DNA of 40,799 nucleotides from Halorussus litoreus (GCF_003382685.1 NZ_KZ859508.1:80901-121699), one strand, 5' to 3'; counted from the stretch's first letter, positions 1-8,279 are shown. Notes: a model not told the origin generated them from the sequence alone. Translations and numbers: made by a program.

Positions 1-55
1 CCCCCCCCCGCTCGCCCCCGCGCGCGGCCGCCCCCCCCCCCCCCCCCCCCCCCCC
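1..55. repeat. C homopolymer / low-complexity tract
   Basis: The first 55 bases are almost only C on this strand, with an unbroken run of more than 20 C at about 31-55 and short CG interruptions before it. The tract lies downstream of the thrS stop on the minus strand. No gene overlaps it. It may be a real G/C tract or an assembly or contig-edge artefact; the sequence alone cannot decide. Confidence 0.7.
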
Positions 56-178
56 GCGACCGCGAGCACCCGTCCGGGCTGTCAGTGGACCGCACGGGCC
101 TCAGCGGCGCGGGCGACACACCGCCGGGATACCGACGGTGAACTGATAATCGTGGTGGTCGAGACGCCCGACCGGTCG

Positions 179-2107
179 CTATTCGAGGAACGTCGGCTGG
201 GTCGCCTTCGACTCGATCTCGGATTCGAGGTGGTCGGCGAACGCCTCGACGCCAACGTCGTCGCGCTCGCGTTCCTGTCGGTCGCGCACCGAGACGGTGC
301 CGGCCTCCTCCTCGTTGTCGCCGACGATGAGCATGTACGGCACGTTGTCGTCGTGGGCCTGCTGGATCTTCTTGCCGACGGTCCACGAGCGGTCCTCGAT
401 CTCGACGCGGAAGTCGCCGAGGTAGCGGTTCTGGAGCTGCTTGGCGTAGCCGAGGTTGTCGTCGCTCACGGGCAGGATGCGGACCTGCTCGGGCGCGAGC
501 CACGTCGGGAACCGGCCCTTGAAGTGCTCGATCATCACGCCCATGAAGCGCTCGAACGAGCCCAGCAGCGCGCGGTGGACCATCACCGGGCGGTGCTCCT
601 CGTTGTCCTCGCCGACGTAGGTCAGGTCGAGCCGCTCGGGGATGTTGAAGTCGACCTGCACCGTGCCGATGGTCCACTCCCGGCCGATGGCGTCGACCGC
701 GTTGATGCCGATCTTCGGGCCGTAGAACGCCGCCTCGCCGACCTCTACGTCGTAGTCGAGTCCCTCGGATGCGAGAGCGTCCTTCAGCGCTCCCGTCGCC
801 TGCTCCCAGATCTCGTCGCTGCCGACCGCGTCGTCGCCCTTCGTCTCCAGCTTGTAGCGCACGTCGAGGTCGAAGTGGCCGTAGATGTCGTCGATGACGC
901 CCAGTGTCCCGACGATCTCCTCGTTGATCTGGTCGGGCCGGATGAACGCGTGGCCGTCGTCCTGGGTCAGTCCGCGGACCCGCAGAAGCCCGGAGAGTTC
1001 GCCCGACTGCTCGTTGCGGTACACCGTGCCGAACTCCGAGTACCGCACCGGCAGGTCCCGGTAGGAGAACTGGTGGTCGTCGTAGATGTGGGCGTGGTTC
1101 GCGCAGTTCATCGGCTTCAGGCCGTACTCGGTGTCGTCTTGCTCCCACGCGAACATCTCGCCCGCTTCCTTGAACGTGTCGTAGTGGCCGGTGGGCTTCC
1201 AGAGTTCGGCCTTGTTGAGTTCGGGCGTCCACACCTCGTCGTAGCCCAGTTCGTCGTTCTTCGTCCGGATGTAGTCCTCTAGCTCGCGCCGGATGGTCAT
1301 CCCGTTCGGGTGGTAGTGGGCCGATCCCGGCGAGTGGTCCGGGATGGAGAACAGGTCCATTTCGCGGCCGATCTTGCGGTGGTCGCGCTCCTCGGCCTCC
1401 TCGCGGCGCTCGAGGAACTCCTCCAGGTCCGCCTCGCTCTCGAAGGCGGTGCCGTAGACCCGCGTGAGCATCTCGTTGTCCTCGTCGCCGCGCCAGTACG
1501 CGCCGGAGATCGAGAGCAGCGCGAACCCGCCGATCTCGCCGGTCGACTCGACGTGGGGTCCCTTGCAGAGGTCCTCGAACTCGCCCTGCTGGTAGAACGA
1601 CACCGTCTCCTCGTCGGCGGCCTCCTCGTCTAAGATCTCGCGCTTGAACGGGTTGTCCTCGTACGCCTCGAACGCCTCCTCCCGAGAGCGCTCGAAGCGC
1701 TCGATGGCGAGGTCCTCCTCGATGACGTCGTAGGCCTCTTCCTCGATGGCCGCCAGATCCTCCTCGTCGAGGTCGACGCCGTACACGTCGTAGTAGAAGC
1801 CGTCGTCGGTCCACGGGCCGATGGTAAGTCGGGCCTCTGGGTGGAGTCGCTGGAGCGCCTGTGCGAACACGTGGGCCGCCGAGTGGCGGAGCACGTCGAG
1901 GTACTCGTCGCTAGAGGGCGTGACGATCTCCAGTCGTGCGCCGTCCGGCAGTTCGCTCGCCGCGTCGACGAGGTCGCCGTCCACGACACCCGCGACGGTG
2001 TCGCGTCCGAGACCGGGGCCGATCTCGTGGGCGGCGTCTTCGACCGTCGCCCCCTCGTCAAGCTCCAGTTCGGAGCCGTCGGGAAGCGTGACCGTAATCG
2101 AACTCAT
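179..2107 (-). CDS. thrS: Threonyl-tRNA synthetase
   Basis: Charges tRNA-Thr with threonine in the cytoplasm. The 642-residue product has the full class II ThrRS layout. An N-terminal TGS domain (about residues 1-65) is followed by the second additional domain used in editing, with HSAAH and CKGPH metal-site motifs, then a class II catalytic core with motif 2 ([18 protein letters not shown]), the zinc-site Cys in KPMNCANH and motif 3 ([12 protein letters not shown]), and finally the anticodon-binding domain. The frame is open to an ATG 24 nt further upstream, but I chose the start at 2107. It gives the typical [15 protein letters not shown] beginning, and a TATA box (2131-2140) lies 28 nt upstream, as for a leaderless mRNA. 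The gene stands alone, with about 830 bp of gene-free DNA upstream. Family assignment is certain. Confidence 0.98.
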   Translation of the reverse strand: MSSITVTLPDGSELELDEGATVEDAAHEIGPGLGRDTVAGVVDGDLVDAASELPDGARLEIVTPSSDEYLDVLRHSAAHVFAQALQRLHPEARLTIGPWTDDGFYYDVYGVDLDEEDLAAIEEEAYDVIEEDLAIERFERSREEAFEAYEDNPFKREILDEEAADEETVSFYQQGEFEDLCKGPHVESTGEIGGFALLSISGAYWRGDEDNEMLTRVYGTAFESEADLEEFLERREEAEERDHRKIGREMDLFSIPDHSPGSAHYHPNGMTIRRELEDYIRTKNDELGYDEVWTPELNKAELWKPTGHYDTFKEAGEMFAWEQDDTEYGLKPMNCANHAHIYDDHQFSYRDLPVRYSEFGTVYRNEQSGELSGLLRVRGLTQDDGHAFIRPDQINEEIVGTLGVIDDIYGHFDLDVRYKLETKGDDAVGSDEIWEQATGALKDALASEGLDYDVEVGEAAFYGPKIGINAVDAIGREWTIGTVQVDFNIPERLDLTYVGEDNEEHRPVMVHRALLGSFERFMGVMIEHFKGRFPTWLAPEQVRILPVSDDNLGYAKQLQNRYLGDFRVEIEDRSWTVGKKIQQAHDDNVPYMLIVGDNEEEAGTVSVRDRQERERDDVGVEAFADHLESEIESKATQPTFLE

Positions 2108-2938
2108 GTTTCGTCTTGGGTGCCGGTGCATCCATAACCCTTTCTACCGGCGACTGGCGACCGGCCTGCTCCGTGGCTCTCGCTGCGAGACGAGACGGAC
2201 CGGCCGGTGGTCGTTGGCGGACGAGTCTCGCCACTCGTCCCGTGGGCTGGTCGCCGTCCGCGAGGCGAGGCCCCACCAGCTTCATCCCCGGAGAGATTCC
2301 TGTTTCCGGGAGGTAGAGGATTTCTCTACCGGGTCTGCGAAGCTCTAGTCTCCGCCGCGGTTGCCCGAATTTGATATATCGAAATGTGATTTATCCGTAC
2401 CGCCTGCGCCGGGGAATCATCCGTCGAGAACCGGCTACTCATCATCAACTCCGGGCGAAACGGGGGAAAGAGGGGCTAGAGCGAGGAACTGGTCGTGGTT
2501 GTCGGAACCGGTTGTAGTCCAGTCGGGATGCTGCTGGAGCCGGGTGCAGACAGGGTCAGGATGCGGTCGGCGGGGCCGCCGCGGTTCGCGGCGGCCCCGC
2601 CGACTGCTCGGCCACGATCCGTCGTCCGCGTCGAGCTGGCGATTGCGGGCCGACCGCGAGCAGGGGATTTCGTCTGGGTGATGCGCCGGGACGGCCTTCG
2701 GTCGGAGTAGCGCGGCGGGTTTCGTCTTCGGCTGCGGAACCGCTGGAAATCCGAGTCAGCTCCCGATGTGACGTTCCGCTATCGGTCAGCTTTCGGCCCC
2801 AACCGAGTACGACAGAGCGCCCGGCTCTTCGGGGAGTCGAACCCTGAAAACCGGGGCCCTCAATCGGTCGCGCAGGTAACGATAGGGAACGAGTAGAACG
2901 GGTGGCTGAATGGCCAGTCCCTGATGGCGTCGCCGGAG
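2108..2938. other. 831-bp gene-free region with a hairpin
   Basis: The only ORFs here are short and basic or arginine/serine-rich, with no recognisable domain or haloarchaeal acidic bias. Visible structure is a 7-bp hairpin (GGTAGAG 2312-2318, CTCTACC 2324-2330) and an A/T-rich patch at about 2370-2396 that resembles a promoter without a following gene. A T-loop-like string at 2831-2847 (minus strand) does not extend into a tRNA. It may be decayed accessory DNA. Confidence 0.5.
2131..2140 (-). promoter_or_regulatory. TATA box of thrS
   Basis: The minus-strand reading GGGTTATGGA is centred 28 nt before the chosen thrS ATG (2107). This spacing predicts transcription starting at or next to the start codon. 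Confidence 0.55.
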
Positions 2939-3106
2939 TCAGGCTTCCGCGGAGTCGATGGCGCCGTTTATCCGAACGAGCCGGTAGTCACACTCTGGAC
3001 AGCTCCACTTCGTCTTCTGGCCGAGGTGGAGGTTCGTGCTCGCGGTGCAGTAGAACGTCCGCTCGGTGCCACACGCCGGGCAGTCGTGGTCGAGTTCCTG
3101 GCTCAT
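2939..3106 (-). CDS. Zinc-ribbon microprotein (two CxxC knuckles)
   Basis: A 55-residue protein starting MSQELDHDCPACGTERTF. It has two paired cysteine knuckles, CPAC at residues 9-12 and CPEC near residue 38, spaced as in a zinc beta-ribbon. The frame is open further upstream, but the extra residues are arginine-rich and unlike the rest. A TATA box at about 3127-3137 lies 26 nt before the ATG at 3106, so the short form is preferred. Similar small zinc-ribbon proteins are common in haloarchaea. Function is unknown; nucleic-acid or protein binding is the usual guess for such ribbons. It sits alone between two gene-free stretches of roughly 800 bp. Confidence 0.82.
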   Translation of the reverse strand: MSQELDHDCPACGTERTFYCTASTNLHLGQKTKWSCPECDYRLVRINGAIDSAEA

Positions 3107-3873
3107 GTTCGAAAATCGTGGCGGACGACATTTGAGGATACTGGTTTTTGTCCGGTCCGTCGGTGGTCGTCGTCGAATCCACCCTCTCACGTTTCAACTG
3201 CTGGCCGAGTCCATCCCTCTCGGAAGTTCCGGAGCCTGGACTCGCTTGAACGGTCTATCTCGACTGTTCCGATAATCGAACCTCGTTCGTGCGCCCCTCA
3301 CGACTGGACCCCAAGGGTACTACCCGGGAGGACACGGTTGCGGTCACGCGACGACGCCGAAACCCGGCCGGGTCCCGTCGGCAGGGCCTAGCCAGCGGTG
3401 ATTCCCGCAGTTCGACCTCAGAACGACCGCGACCGGGGTACCGGGAACCCCGAGATCGTCCGGAAAGCAGTCCGCTGGCGAAACCTGGATGACCGCCGTC
3501 CTGCAAGCAGTTGGCTGGCCCCTCTTACTAGCCAGTCCGCGGTGCCGCCACTTCCGGAAACCCGGGACCATCGAACGAGATCTGCGGAGGAGTCGCTTGC
3601 CTTTCCGCCGAACCTCCGTTTTCGCCCGTCTTGGGTCTCGAAGCGAACGGTTCAGGACCGAATGCGCTCTTGGCGAATTTGGAGCGGATCTCGTGGGGTC
3701 CGAAGCAGTAAACCAAATATAGCTATATCAAGTTTCCTTACCGGGGGAATGCATCTCTCGTCGAAACCGACCGTTGCAGCGCTGCTCGTCCGGGTTTCGC
3801 GAATCGACCGCCGAAGTAGAACCGTTTCACCGCAGACATCACCTTCATTGTCCACCGGCACCACGTACCGCAT
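3107..3873. other. 767-bp gene-free region with an AT palindrome
   Basis: No credible ORF is seen. Long open frames here are low-acidity and overlap the real glutaredoxin gene in the wrong frame. An AT-rich block at 3709-3737 contains the 12-bp palindrome ATATAGCTATAT (3717-3728), striking against the GC-rich background. It lies about 146 nt upstream of the glutaredoxin start, too far for that gene's core promoter if the gene is leaderless. Confidence 0.5.
3127..3137 (-). promoter_or_regulatory. TATA box of the zinc-ribbon microprotein
   Basis: The minus-strand reading CCTCAAATGTC is centred about 26 nt upstream of the ATG at 3106. It supports the short start and a leaderless transcript. Confidence 0.4.
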
Positions 3874-4113
3874 ATGTCCATCGTGCTGTACTCGCTCGAC
3901 GGCTGTCCGTACTGCGAGAAGGTCGAAGAGGCGCTCGACGATCACGGCGTCGAGTACGAGACCGAGTGGGTCGAGGGGCTTCACTCCACGCGCGACGAGG
4001 TCAAGCGCGTCAGCGGCCAGCGCGCGGTGCCGGTCCTCGTCGACGAGGACCGGGGCGTGACGATGGCCGAGAGCGACAACATCGTGGAGTACGTCGAGCA
4101 CTCGCTGGCCTGA
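3874..4113 (+). CDS. Glutaredoxin-family protein
   Basis: A 79-residue thioredoxin-fold protein with a CPYC redox motif at residues 11-14 after a beta strand (MSIVLYSLDG) and a cis-Pro segment (RAVPVLVDED, about residues 50-59). The length matches a minimal glutaredoxin or a GST N-terminal domain. Its likely role is cytoplasmic thiol-disulphide exchange. Haloarchaea generally use gamma-glutamylcysteine rather than glutathione, so the natural thiol partner is an inference. It ends 102 nt before the cobalamin adenosyltransferase on the same strand, with a separate promoter-like sequence between them. Confidence 0.93.
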   Translation: MSIVLYSLDGCPYCEKVEEALDDHGVEYETEWVEGLHSTRDEVKRVSGQRAVPVLVDEDRGVTMAESDNIVEYVEHSLA

Positions 4114-4215
4114 GTTGGGGCGGTCGCGGCGGCTTTTTCGATTGAAACGTAGAACTTCCCCGAGGGAGCGGCATTCGGGGCCGGAACTAAGTGCGGTCGG
4201 TGGGTACTCGGAGGT

Positions 4216-4749
4216 ATGAAGATCTACACCGGACGAGGTGACGAGGGCCAGACCGACCTCCGGGACATGTCCCGCGTGTCGAAGGCCAGCCCGCGAATCG
4301 AGGCGTACGGCACCGTGGACGAGCTCAACGCGCTGCTCGGTCGGGCGCGTCCGACCGGCCACGACGACGTGGACGACCGCCTCGGCGAGGTCCAGAACCA
4401 CCTTCACGTCGTGCAGGCGGACTTCGCAAATCCGGAGCCTGACGAGGACGACCCCGTCATCCGCGAGGACCACGTCGAGCAGTTGGAGGCGTGGATGGAC
4501 GGCTTCGACGAGGAACTCGACCCGCTCCAGTCGTTCATCCTGCCCGGCGGGAGCGAGGCGGGCGCGAGCCTCCACCACGCCCGGACGGTCTGTCGCCGCG
4601 CCGAGCGCCGCGCGGTCGCGCTCGAAGCCGAGGAGGAGATCAACGACGAGGCGGTGACGTACCTCAACCGGCTCTCGGACGCGCTGTTCGTCTTCGGCCG
4701 CGTGGTCAACCAGCGCGACGGCGTGCCCGAGGAGTCGCCGACGTACTGA
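4216..4749 (+). CDS. PduO-type ATP:cob(I)alamin adenosyltransferase
   Basis: Transfers the 5'-deoxyadenosyl group of ATP to cob(I)alamin or corrinoid precursors, making adenosylcobalamin. The 177-residue length is normal for PduO-type enzymes. The N-terminal ATP-binding loop is visible (YTGRGDEGQTDL, residues 4-15). It is followed by the conserved EAYGTVDELNALLG segment (about 30-43) and the C-terminal helix RRAERRAVAL characteristic of the family. A TATA-like AACTAAG at about 4185-4191 lies about 28 nt upstream of the ATG. A GGAGGT abuts the start but is too close for a normal Shine-Dalgarno interaction. No other cobalamin genes are in the window. Confidence 0.95.
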   Translation: MKIYTGRGDEGQTDLRDMSRVSKASPRIEAYGTVDELNALLGRARPTGHDDVDDRLGEVQNHLHVVQADFANPEPDEDDPVIREDHVEQLEAWMDGFDEELDPLQSFILPGGSEAGASLHHARTVCRRAERRAVALEAEEEINDEAVTYLNRLSDALFVFGRVVNQRDGVPEESPTY

Positions 4750-4794
4750 GTGGAGCCCCGGCGGCCCAGACGACTGCTCCGGAGTCTGGTCCAG

Positions 4795-5448
4795 TCACCA
4801 GTCCCTGCTGAGGGAGTACCGGCCGTCCTTCAGAGAGCGAAGGATGTCGTCACCCGTCAAATCCGGCACCTCGATTACGACGTTGCCTACCCCGACCTCG
4901 TCGACCGCGTGCGCGTCGGACGTTATCGTCGGCGTCGGTTTTAGCTCTTCGACCGCCTCGGCGACGGTCGGGTACTCGTCGAGCTTGCGGCCGTGGTCGG
5001 TTACCTCGACGAGGTCGGCTCCGATCTCCAACGCGAGTTCGTTGATGTCCTCGGCGGTGTCGTCGTACCGCATCGGGTGGTTGATCTGTTTCACCGTCTC
5101 GTTCTCAGACTCGATGACGCAGACGTGGTGGTCGTTCGAGAGTTCGACGCCGTCGAGTATCGGCCCGGGAAAGGATAGGTCCGAGTCGTCCCCGACCGTT
5201 TCGTCGTCCACGTCGCCGTCGACCCCGATCTCGGAGTGGTGGTCCGTCCCGACCAGCGCGTCGAACCCCAGTTCGGCGTATCGATCTGCCATCGGTTGCC
5301 CCCCGCCGTGGCGAAGGTGAGAGTGGAGGTCGACCTTCGCGAGACGCCACTCGTCGTCGGGCGTCGACTCCTGGTTCTGCCGAGACCGAAGCAACGTGCT
5401 CCCGAGTAGTGCATCGCCGGACAGGCCGAGAAACGTTCTGCGCTCCAT
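4795..5448 (-). CDS. Tat-exported PHP-domain metal-dependent protein
   Basis: A 217-residue protein of the PHP (polymerase and histidinol phosphatase) superfamily. Visible motifs are KVDLHSHLRHGGG (first metal His pair), VGTDHHSEIGVD, NHPMRYDD, VEVTDHG and TITSDAHAVDEVG, the usual His/Asp metal ligands. The N-terminus (MERRTFLGLSGDALLG) carries an RRTFLG twin-arginine motif and a short hydrophobic stretch, implying export, although an Asp interrupts the hydrophobic core. The ORF is open 30 codons further upstream, but the Tat motif follows the ATG at 5448, which fixes the start. The likely activity is phosphoesterase or a similar hydrolase, outside the membrane. Substrate unknown. It converges with the cobalamin adenosyltransferase gene. 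Confidence 0.85.
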   Translation of the reverse strand: MERRTFLGLSGDALLGSTLLRSRQNQESTPDDEWRLAKVDLHSHLRHGGGQPMADRYAELGFDALVGTDHHSEIGVDGDVDDETVGDDSDLSFPGPILDGVELSNDHHVCVIESENETVKQINHPMRYDDTAEDINELALEIGADLVEVTDHGRKLDEYPTVAEAVEELKPTPTITSDAHAVDEVGVGNVVIEVPDLTGDDILRSLKDGRYSLSRDW

Positions 5449-5567
5449 GGCACGCGGTCGGTAGACGGACCGAAAAGCGTTCTTGCCGGTGTTCCGAGCG
5501 TGCGCTGGCGGGACTCCCGCCGAGACCGACACGTTCATTCCCTCCCGGTCGCTTGTTACGTGTAAGC

Positions 5568-6119
5568 ATGCGGATACGCGAGTGGGACGACATCGTCGAG
5601 GACGTGGTCGAGCAGGACGTCGACCCGGAGGGCTGGCGCGCGGTCGGCGGCAAGCGCTCGGGTGGCGTCGGCGAGGACCTCTACGTCGGCCACCCGCGCG
5701 GCGGGGTGTACATGCTCAAGACGTACGCCAAGAACCCCTACGAGGTACGGGGCGTCGGCACGCAGGTCGCGCGCAAGCTCGACGACGAGATCGGCTCGTT
5801 CCTCCCCGCACAGGACACCGACGGCCGGTTCGCGGTCCAGCAACCGCCCGAGGACGAGGACGCCGCCGAGGAGACGGCCCGCCACGTCGAGGAGGTCGTG
5901 AAGGCCCACGCCGACGCGCCGACCACGCCCGACGACTTCTTCGACGACCTGATGGGGGCGCTCGACAGCCCCGCGTTCGGCCCGATGGAGTTCGACCGGT
6001 ACGACCGGCCGGACGAGGCCGACGAGCTTTCGGACCGCTTCGAGGAGGCCGAAGAACTCCTGAACGCCGAACTCGACGAACTGGTCGACGAGGACGACGT
6101 GGGCCGGGCGTTCCAGTGA
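5568..6119 (+). CDS. Conserved haloarchaeal protein of unknown function
   Basis: A 183-residue acidic soluble protein starting MRIREWDDIVEDVVEQ. It has a glycine-containing N-terminal half (GGKRSGGVGEDLYVGHPRGG, then MLKTYAKNPYEVRGVG), a very acidic middle and a helical acidic C-terminus (FEEAEELLNAELDELVDEDD). No signal peptide, membrane segment or metal motif is seen. The frame is open 53 codons upstream, but those residues are basic and lie over the divergent PHP gene's 5' end. The ATG at 5568 begins the acidic, haloarchaea-like sequence. I do not recognise a named family. Confidence 0.85.
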   Translation: MRIREWDDIVEDVVEQDVDPEGWRAVGGKRSGGVGEDLYVGHPRGGVYMLKTYAKNPYEVRGVGTQVARKLDDEIGSFLPAQDTDGRFAVQQPPEDEDAAEETARHVEEVVKAHADAPTTPDDFFDDLMGALDSPAFGPMEFDRYDRPDEADELSDRFEEAEELLNAELDELVDEDDVGRAFQ

Positions 6120-6220
6120 TGGCTCGCGCGCCGGGGATGCGACCGCTCGCGGTCGCGTCCCCGGCGCGCGAGCAGAACTCGGTCTGCGAGCGGAACCCCG
6201 TCTTGCGAGCCGAACCGAGT

Positions 6221-6230
6221 AGGCTTAAGC
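6221..6230 (+). promoter_or_regulatory. TATA box ahead of the 6254 mini-ORF and the SnoaL-like gene
   Basis: AGGCTTAAGC is centred 28 nt upstream of the ATG at 6254. Transcription is predicted to begin at or next to that ATG, which would place the 11-codon ORF at the very 5' end of the mRNA for the downstream gene. Confidence 0.55.
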
Positions 6231-6253
6231 GGGTTCGGGGCAACCGATTCTGC

Positions 6254-6289
6254 ATGAACTCGATCGAAATCGTCGAGGGCGAATCGTGA
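6254..6289 (+). CDS. Putative 11-residue leader ORF
   Basis: ATG at 6254 opens a short frame, MNSIEIVEGES, that stops at TGA 6287-6289. The TGA overlaps the GTG start of the next gene as GTGA. A TATA box sits at the leaderless distance from this ATG. This is either a genuine translationally coupled mini-ORF or the 5' end of a gene whose frame has shifted. No homology can be judged at this length. Confidence 0.35.
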   Translation: MNSIEIVEGES

Positions 6290-6696
6290 GCCCGACCGAA
6301 ACCGTCGAGGACTACTACCGGGCGCTCCGGACGGGCGAGCCCCTCGACCCCTACTTCGTCGAGCGCGAGGACGTGGTGAAGTTCGGCGTGAGCGAGCGCC
6401 TCTCCGGCTACGGGGCGGTCGCCGACGGCCTGCGCGAGCAGACTCGGACCACCGACGACTGGCGGGTCGACAGCCGGCGCTTGCAGGTCGTCGTCCGCGA
6501 CCCGGTGGCGTGGTTCTCCGACGACGTGGCGCTCTCGTGGCTCGACGCCGAGGGCGTCCGCCGGTCGTTCGACACGCGGTGGAGCGGCGTCCTCGAACGC
6601 GGTACTGACGAGAGTGAATCAGGTTCAGAAGACGACGAAGACGACCCGAACTGGCGCTTCGTAGCGATGCACGTCAGCGCGCCACATCAGCTCTGA
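6286..6696 (+). CDS. SnoaL/NTF2-like fold protein
   Basis: A 136-residue protein starting at GTG 6286 (MSPTETVEDYYRALRTGEPL). The TVEDYYRALRTGE opening helix, the acidic hydrophobic middle (DPYFVEREDVVKFG, SGYGAVADGL) and the C-terminal WRFVAMHVS strand match the NTF2/SnoaL-like alpha+beta barrel. In this fold a cavity binds small ligands or carries out isomerase or hydrolase chemistry; here the activity is unknown. A very acidic loop (ESESGSEDDEDDP) precedes the last strand. Its start overlaps the 11-codon ORF, and its stop is 2 nt from the next gene's ATG, so the two genes are probably co-transcribed. Confidence 0.82.
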   Translation: MSPTETVEDYYRALRTGEPLDPYFVEREDVVKFGVSERLSGYGAVADGLREQTRTTDDWRVDSRRLQVVVRDPVAWFSDDVALSWLDAEGVRRSFDTRWSGVLERGTDESESGSEDDEDDPNWRFVAMHVSAPHQL

Positions 6697-6698
6697 CG

Positions 6699-6896
6699 AT
6701 GGTCGGGCGAACCAGCGACGAGGACCGGACGGAAGCGATGACGCGGCTGAAAGTCGGCATCGTCGCACTGGTGGGCGCGTCGGCCGGGCTCATCACGCTG
6801 TCGGGCGGCGGCTCTGCTCTCCAGATTCTGGCGGCCGTGCTCGGCGGGCTCGTCGTCGGGGCGGCGCTGCTCGCCTATCTGGTCCGAATCGCGTGA
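6699..6896 (+). CDS. Small two-helix membrane protein
   Basis: A 65-residue protein with a charged N-terminus (MVGRTSDEDRTEAMTRLK) followed by two hydrophobic segments (about residues 19-36 and 42-62) separated by a glycine-rich turn (SGGGSA). It is predicted to be an integral membrane protein with its N-terminus in the cytoplasm. Its ATG lies 2 nt after the stop of the SnoaL-like gene, indicating one transcript. Function unknown. Confidence 0.8.
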   Translation: MVGRTSDEDRTEAMTRLKVGIVALVGASAGLITLSGGGSALQILAAVLGGLVVGAALLAYLVRIA

Positions 6897-7240
6897 GCTA
6901 TCCGGTCCGAATCGCCTAGGACGTTGACGTTCCTCGGGTAGTGTTGTGATAAGCCAGTAGAACTGGAGAGATGTTCTCGTAAGCCCTCGGTCGCTCGACT
7001 CCCGCGACTCGCTGCGCGCTTCGCTCCTTTGCAGTCGCTGTAGTGCTTGCGTCGCCGGGGTTCGTCGAGCGACCTCGCCCTTTCAGTCCACCAGAGATGG
7101 TGGTTGATTCACCAAGCGAAGCTGAGACTGGGCGCTCTTATCTGAACACTGCCTTCCTCGCGGGCGGAACGCACCTCCGGAGTGCTACTGCCCGAGAAAC
7201 GCGCTTCTGGGGTGCTTCTGTGGGAGGAACGGAAACGAGG
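6897..7240. other. Gene-free region holding repeat element P2
   Basis: 344 bp between the membrane protein and the convergent metalloprotease. It contains the P2 element (listed separately). After it comes a stretch with imperfect direct repeats (GGAGTGCTACTGCCCGAG near 7178 and GGGGTGCTTCTGTGGGAG near 7210). No credible ORF apart from a long overprinted frame. Confidence 0.5.
6981..7093 (-). repeat. Intergenic repeat element P2
   Basis: The left end reads AAGCCCTCGGTCGCTCGA. The right end reads CTCGCCCTTTCAGTCCACCA (to 7093). Inverted arms GGTCGCTCGA (6989-6998) and TCGAGCGACC (7065-7074) bracket a GC-rich core. The ends match those of element P1 at 14265-14389 in inverted orientation, so the two form a dispersed family. 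No ORF inside. Confidence 0.65.
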
Positions 7241-8197
7241 TCAGGCCTCGACGCGCCGGAGCCACGTCGCGGGGTCGTCGATCTCGTCGTCGGTCGGCAG
7301 GTTCTCCGGGCGGTCCCACACCGCGCTCGCGCCCTCGATGCCGCGCTCGGCCGCGACCGCGTCGAAAAAGGCCTTGCCGCGCTCGTACTGGCGGCGCTTG
7401 AGCCCGAGGCCGAGCAGCCGGCGGACCAGCCGCGAGAGCGGGTCGCCGCCCTGTCGTCGCTCCTCCATCTTCCGGCGGAGGTCCGAATACTCGTCGTCGA
7501 ACGCGCCGTCCATCAGGAGTTCGGCGTACCCCTCGACCGCGGTCATCGCGGCGTCGAGTTCGCGGAACGCCTCGCGGTCGAGGTGACCCGAGGCGAGGGC
7601 CTCGATACCCTCCTCCATCCGGGATTCGAGGTGTTCCGAGAGCCACGGTGCCGCGCCGAACTCCGCGGCGTGGGTCACCTCGTGGAACGCGATCCAGCGC
7701 CGGAACCGGTCGTAGCTCACGTCGAGTTCGCGCGCGATGCGGTCGATGTTCGGCCGGACGAAATAGAGGGCGTGCTGCTCGTCGCCCTCCGCGAGCAGCA
7801 GCGGGTCGTACTGTCCGAGAACGTTCTTCGCGAGCACCGACAGCATCACCGACATCGTGCCGGTGTTGATGGTCCGGGCGACGCCGGGCATCACCGCGGG
7901 GCCGTGCTGCTCGACGGGCTTCATCACCCGCCGGAAGGTGGCGACGTTGGCGTCGATCCAGTGGTGGCGGTTCTGCACCTCGATGGTGTCGGGCACGTCG
8001 AACCCCCGCCCGGAGACCTCGCGGACGCGCTCGCGAGCGTCGCGCACGTCGGCGGCGTACCCCGCTTGCTCGGCGGCCGAGAGGTCGAGTTCGCCGGGGT
8101 CGGTCGACGCCTTCGCGGCCTCGGCGACCGCCTGCCAGTCGATGGGGCCGTCGCCGGACGAGTCGGCGATGGCCCGCACGCTGCGATAGAGACTCAC
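7241..8197 (-). CDS. Zinc-dependent metalloprotease-like protein (DUF2342 family)
   Basis: A 318-residue protein with the gluzincin-type motif HEVTH in WIAFHEVTHAAEFGAAPW, followed about 50 residues later by a conserved acidic helix (TAVEGYAELLMDGAFDDE). This combination is typical of the DUF2342 family, which is sometimes labelled 'coenzyme F420 biosynthesis associated' although that role is not established. Predicted cytoplasmic: no signal peptide or membrane helix. The frame extends far upstream as an overprint of the dna2-like gene. The GTG at 8197 is chosen because a TATA box (8219-8228) lies 26 nt upstream and the protein then starts at the conserved VSLYRSVRAIAD. It is divergent from the Dna2-like gene across 114 bp. 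Confidence 0.88.
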   Translation of the reverse strand: MSLYRSVRAIADSSGDGPIDWQAVAEAAKASTDPGELDLSAAEQAGYAADVRDARERVREVSGRGFDVPDTIEVQNRHHWIDANVATFRRVMKPVEQHGPAVMPGVARTINTGTMSVMLSVLAKNVLGQYDPLLLAEGDEQHALYFVRPNIDRIARELDVSYDRFRRWIAFHEVTHAAEFGAAPWLSEHLESRMEEGIEALASGHLDREAFRELDAAMTAVEGYAELLMDGAFDDEYSDLRRKMEERRQGGDPLSRLVRRLLGLGLKRRQYERGKAFFDAVAAERGIEGASAVWDRPENLPTDDEIDDPATWLRRVEA

Positions 8198-8218
8198 GGG
8201 TTCAGTTGGGGGCGAACG

Positions 8219-8228
8219 GTCAAAATCC
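8219..8228 (-). promoter_or_regulatory. TATA box of the metalloprotease gene
   Basis: The minus-strand reading GGATTTTGAC is centred about 26 nt before the GTG at 8197. It sits in the 114-bp divergent intergenic region. Confidence 0.5.
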
Positions 8229-8279
8229 TTCTGCTGGATGGCTTTGAATGGCGACGCCGAGGGCTCGCGGACCGACGGG

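Noticed and set aside
152-1282. 376-codon frame antisense to thrS
   Set aside because: Val/Leu/Arg/Asp-rich shadow composition typical of the opposite strand of haloarchaeal genes; thrS on the other strand is certain.
2831-2890. tRNA-like T-loop on the minus strand (GGGTTCGACTCC)
   Set aside because: The flanking bases do not form a good T stem, and no acceptor, anticodon or D arm can be folded at the right distances.
3398-4060. 220-codon frame across the 3.4-4.0 kb region
   Set aside because: Ser/Arg-rich, overlaps the glutaredoxin gene in another frame and has no haloarchaeal coding bias.
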